Part shown: positions 5,223 through 6,107 of the stretch, in pieces
How the letters are laid out: each line of letters starts with the position of its first letter
Numbering within the stretch: position 1 is the first letter of the stretch
DNA from: an uncultured Allobaculum sp.
Lineage (GTDB): Bacteria > Bacillota_I > Bacilli_A > Erysipelotrichales > Erysipelotrichaceae
NCBI GenBank assembly: GCA_948467695.1
Contig: CAOKFJ010000124.1
Location: 1-6,107 of the forward strand
Reading direction: 5' to 3'
Length of the DNA: 6,107 nucleotides
Notes under the pieces: model-generated
Seen by the model: only the letters and a program-made list of their open reading frames with translations
Told to the model about the DNA's origin: nothing
The model's database searches: none
Made by a program: the position numbers and the translations under genes

Positions 5223-6107
5223 ATGAACTTCAAGAAACCTCTTCTGCTCTGCTCCTGCGCACTCCTGCTTGCCGGATGCCAGGCAGACACAACCATCTCC
5301 GGATCCAATGAAAAACTCATGACCATCGGCAATGTCTCGATTACCAAGGGCGATGAGTACAATGTATTCAAAGAAGTATCCGGAACAAACGCTACTCTTT
5401 CTCTCGCCAACAAGATGATTGCGGAAAAAGAAATCGAAGTCACCGAAGATATGAAAAAAGAAGCCAAGGAAAACCTTGACTCCTACATGGAAATCGAAGG
5501 CTACGAAGATCAGCTTAAAGAAGCCGGCTTCGAAAACGGCGAAGCCTACATGAATGAAGTGCTGATCCCCAACCTTCAGTCCAAGAAACTCGTTGAAAAA
5601 TACTTCACTGATGCCAAAGAAGACATCATCCGCGAATACGATCCCGTGCTCGCTGTTGTCATTGAAATTTCTTCCGAAGACAACGCAAACAAAGCGCTCG
5701 AGGCTCTGAAAAAGGGCGAAGACGCTGGTAAAGTTGCCGGCCAGTACGCTGCTGAAGAAGCGCAGTACACCGGAACTGAACAGGTAATCACCACACAGGA
5801 TACCTCTCTTCCCGAATCTCTGCGCAATGCGATTCTCGATGCCGGAAAAGACGGTGTTCTTGATCAGGTATTCACCAACGACACCTCGACCGATGACAAA
5901 ATCTACTATGTCGCTTCTGTCATCTCGACTGACTACGACAAGAACCTCGACAAAATCGTCTCGGCTCTTTCGTCCAACCAGACACTTTCCAAAGACTGCC
6001 AGATCTACTACCTCAAGAAATACGAATTCGAAGTACATGATCAGGACATCTTTGATGCCTTCAAAGCCAACAATCCCGAGTTCCTTGTAACCCGTCCGGA
6101 TCTGGTT
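5223..6107 (+). CDS. prsA: PrsA-like foldase lipoprotein (3' end beyond the window)
   Basis: 295 residues are visible with no stop before the window edge. The N-terminus MNFKK plus a hydrophobic stretch ending in the lipobox LAGC (16-19) predicts a lipoprotein signal peptide, with Cys19 lipidated at the outer face of the membrane. Residues about 30-130 form a helical chaperone domain with DMKKEAK (77-83), also found in the preceding protein. Residues about 140-235 occupy the position of the parvulin domain (SSEDNANKALEALKKGED, then YYVASVIS), but without the usual His residues or the GG-LG motif, so catalysis is unlikely. Residues 236-295 form the C-terminal helical part. PrsA assists folding of secreted proteins between membrane and wall. 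The gene sits two bases after the upstream parvulin-like gene with its own strong ribosome site, so the two form an operon. The prsA name denotes family resemblance only. Confidence 0.82.
   Translation, partial: MNFKKPLLLCSCALLLAGCQADTTISGSNEKLMTIGNVSITKGDEYNVFKEVSGTNATLSLANKMIAEKEIEVTEDMKKEAKENLDSYMEIEGYEDQLKEAGFENGEAYMNEVLIPNLQSKKLVEKYFTDAKEDIIREYDPVLAVVIEISSEDNANKALEALKKGEDAGKVAGQYAAEEAQYTGTEQVITTQDTSLPESLRNAILDAGKDGVLDQVFTNDTSTDDKIYYVASVISTDYDKNLDKIVSALSSNQTLSKDCQIYYLKKYEFEVHDQDIFDAFKANNPEFLVTRPDLV
5448..5468 (+). repeat. Copy 2 of a 21-nt direct repeat shared by the two foldase genes
   Basis: Identical to 4339-4359 and in the same frame (DMKKEAK). It is the most conserved DNA I can see between the two otherwise diverged paralogues. 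Confidence 0.6.

Noticed and set aside
4989..6038. Long open frame of 349 codons on the minus strand opposite the foldase genes
   Set aside because: It is antisense to two well-supported genes, has no ribosome site or family motifs, and its Phe/Ser/Val-rich composition is what the reverse of Glu/Lys-rich coding gives.

Overview
The window looks like a low- to mid-GC Bacillota chromosome. The combination of a Gram-positive lipobox, PrsA-type foldases, an SPP1-like prophage and strong purine-rich ribosome sites fits this. An Erysipelotrichia-like host is my impression from the general look of the foldases and is not proven. The window splits in two near 3.65-3.7 kb: a damaged prophage head-gene block on the minus strand (about 1-3660), and host genes for extracytoplasmic protein folding on the plus strand (about 3930-6107).

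Prophage part, in its own direction of transcription (right to left). First comes an SPP1 gp6-type portal protein lacking its N-terminal part and opening at a TTG. It overlaps by 8 nt a 700-residue SPP1 gp7/MuF-type minor head protein. Only the N-terminal half of that protein is head-morphogenesis sequence. The C-terminal half carries a zinc-peptidase-like domain (HECGH plus a downstream FAEAF glutamate motif) and a further unrecognised basic domain, and this half is much AT-richer. Six bases after its stop lies a small acidic gene that I do not recognise, in the position expected for a cognate or immunity gene. Next come a terminator-like hairpin and a well-formed ribosome site. These introduce a phage Prp-like cysteine protease gene that breaks off right after its GHAGY motif, where the terminus of an apparent IS3-type insertion sequence begins and runs off the left edge.

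Junction (about 3660-3930). No convincing intact gene is seen. The missing portal N-terminus and missing terminase genes suggest that a deletion or recombination fused the remnant to host DNA.

Host part. A near-consensus sigma-A promoter (TTGCAA, 17 bp, TATAAT) precedes a leader of about 110 nt with two inverted repeats, one of which would pair the only ribosome-site-like sequence. It leads into a membrane-anchored parvulin-like protein with a charged coiled-coil tail. Two bases after its stop begins a PrsA-like lipoprotein, cut by the window end. Both appear to lack the conserved parvulin histidines, so they probably act as chaperones outside the membrane rather than as efficient prolyl isomerases.

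The most interesting element is the MuF-zincin fusion with its small downstream partner, a phage-borne polymorphic-toxin-like arrangement in a prophage that has otherwise been broken at both visible ends.
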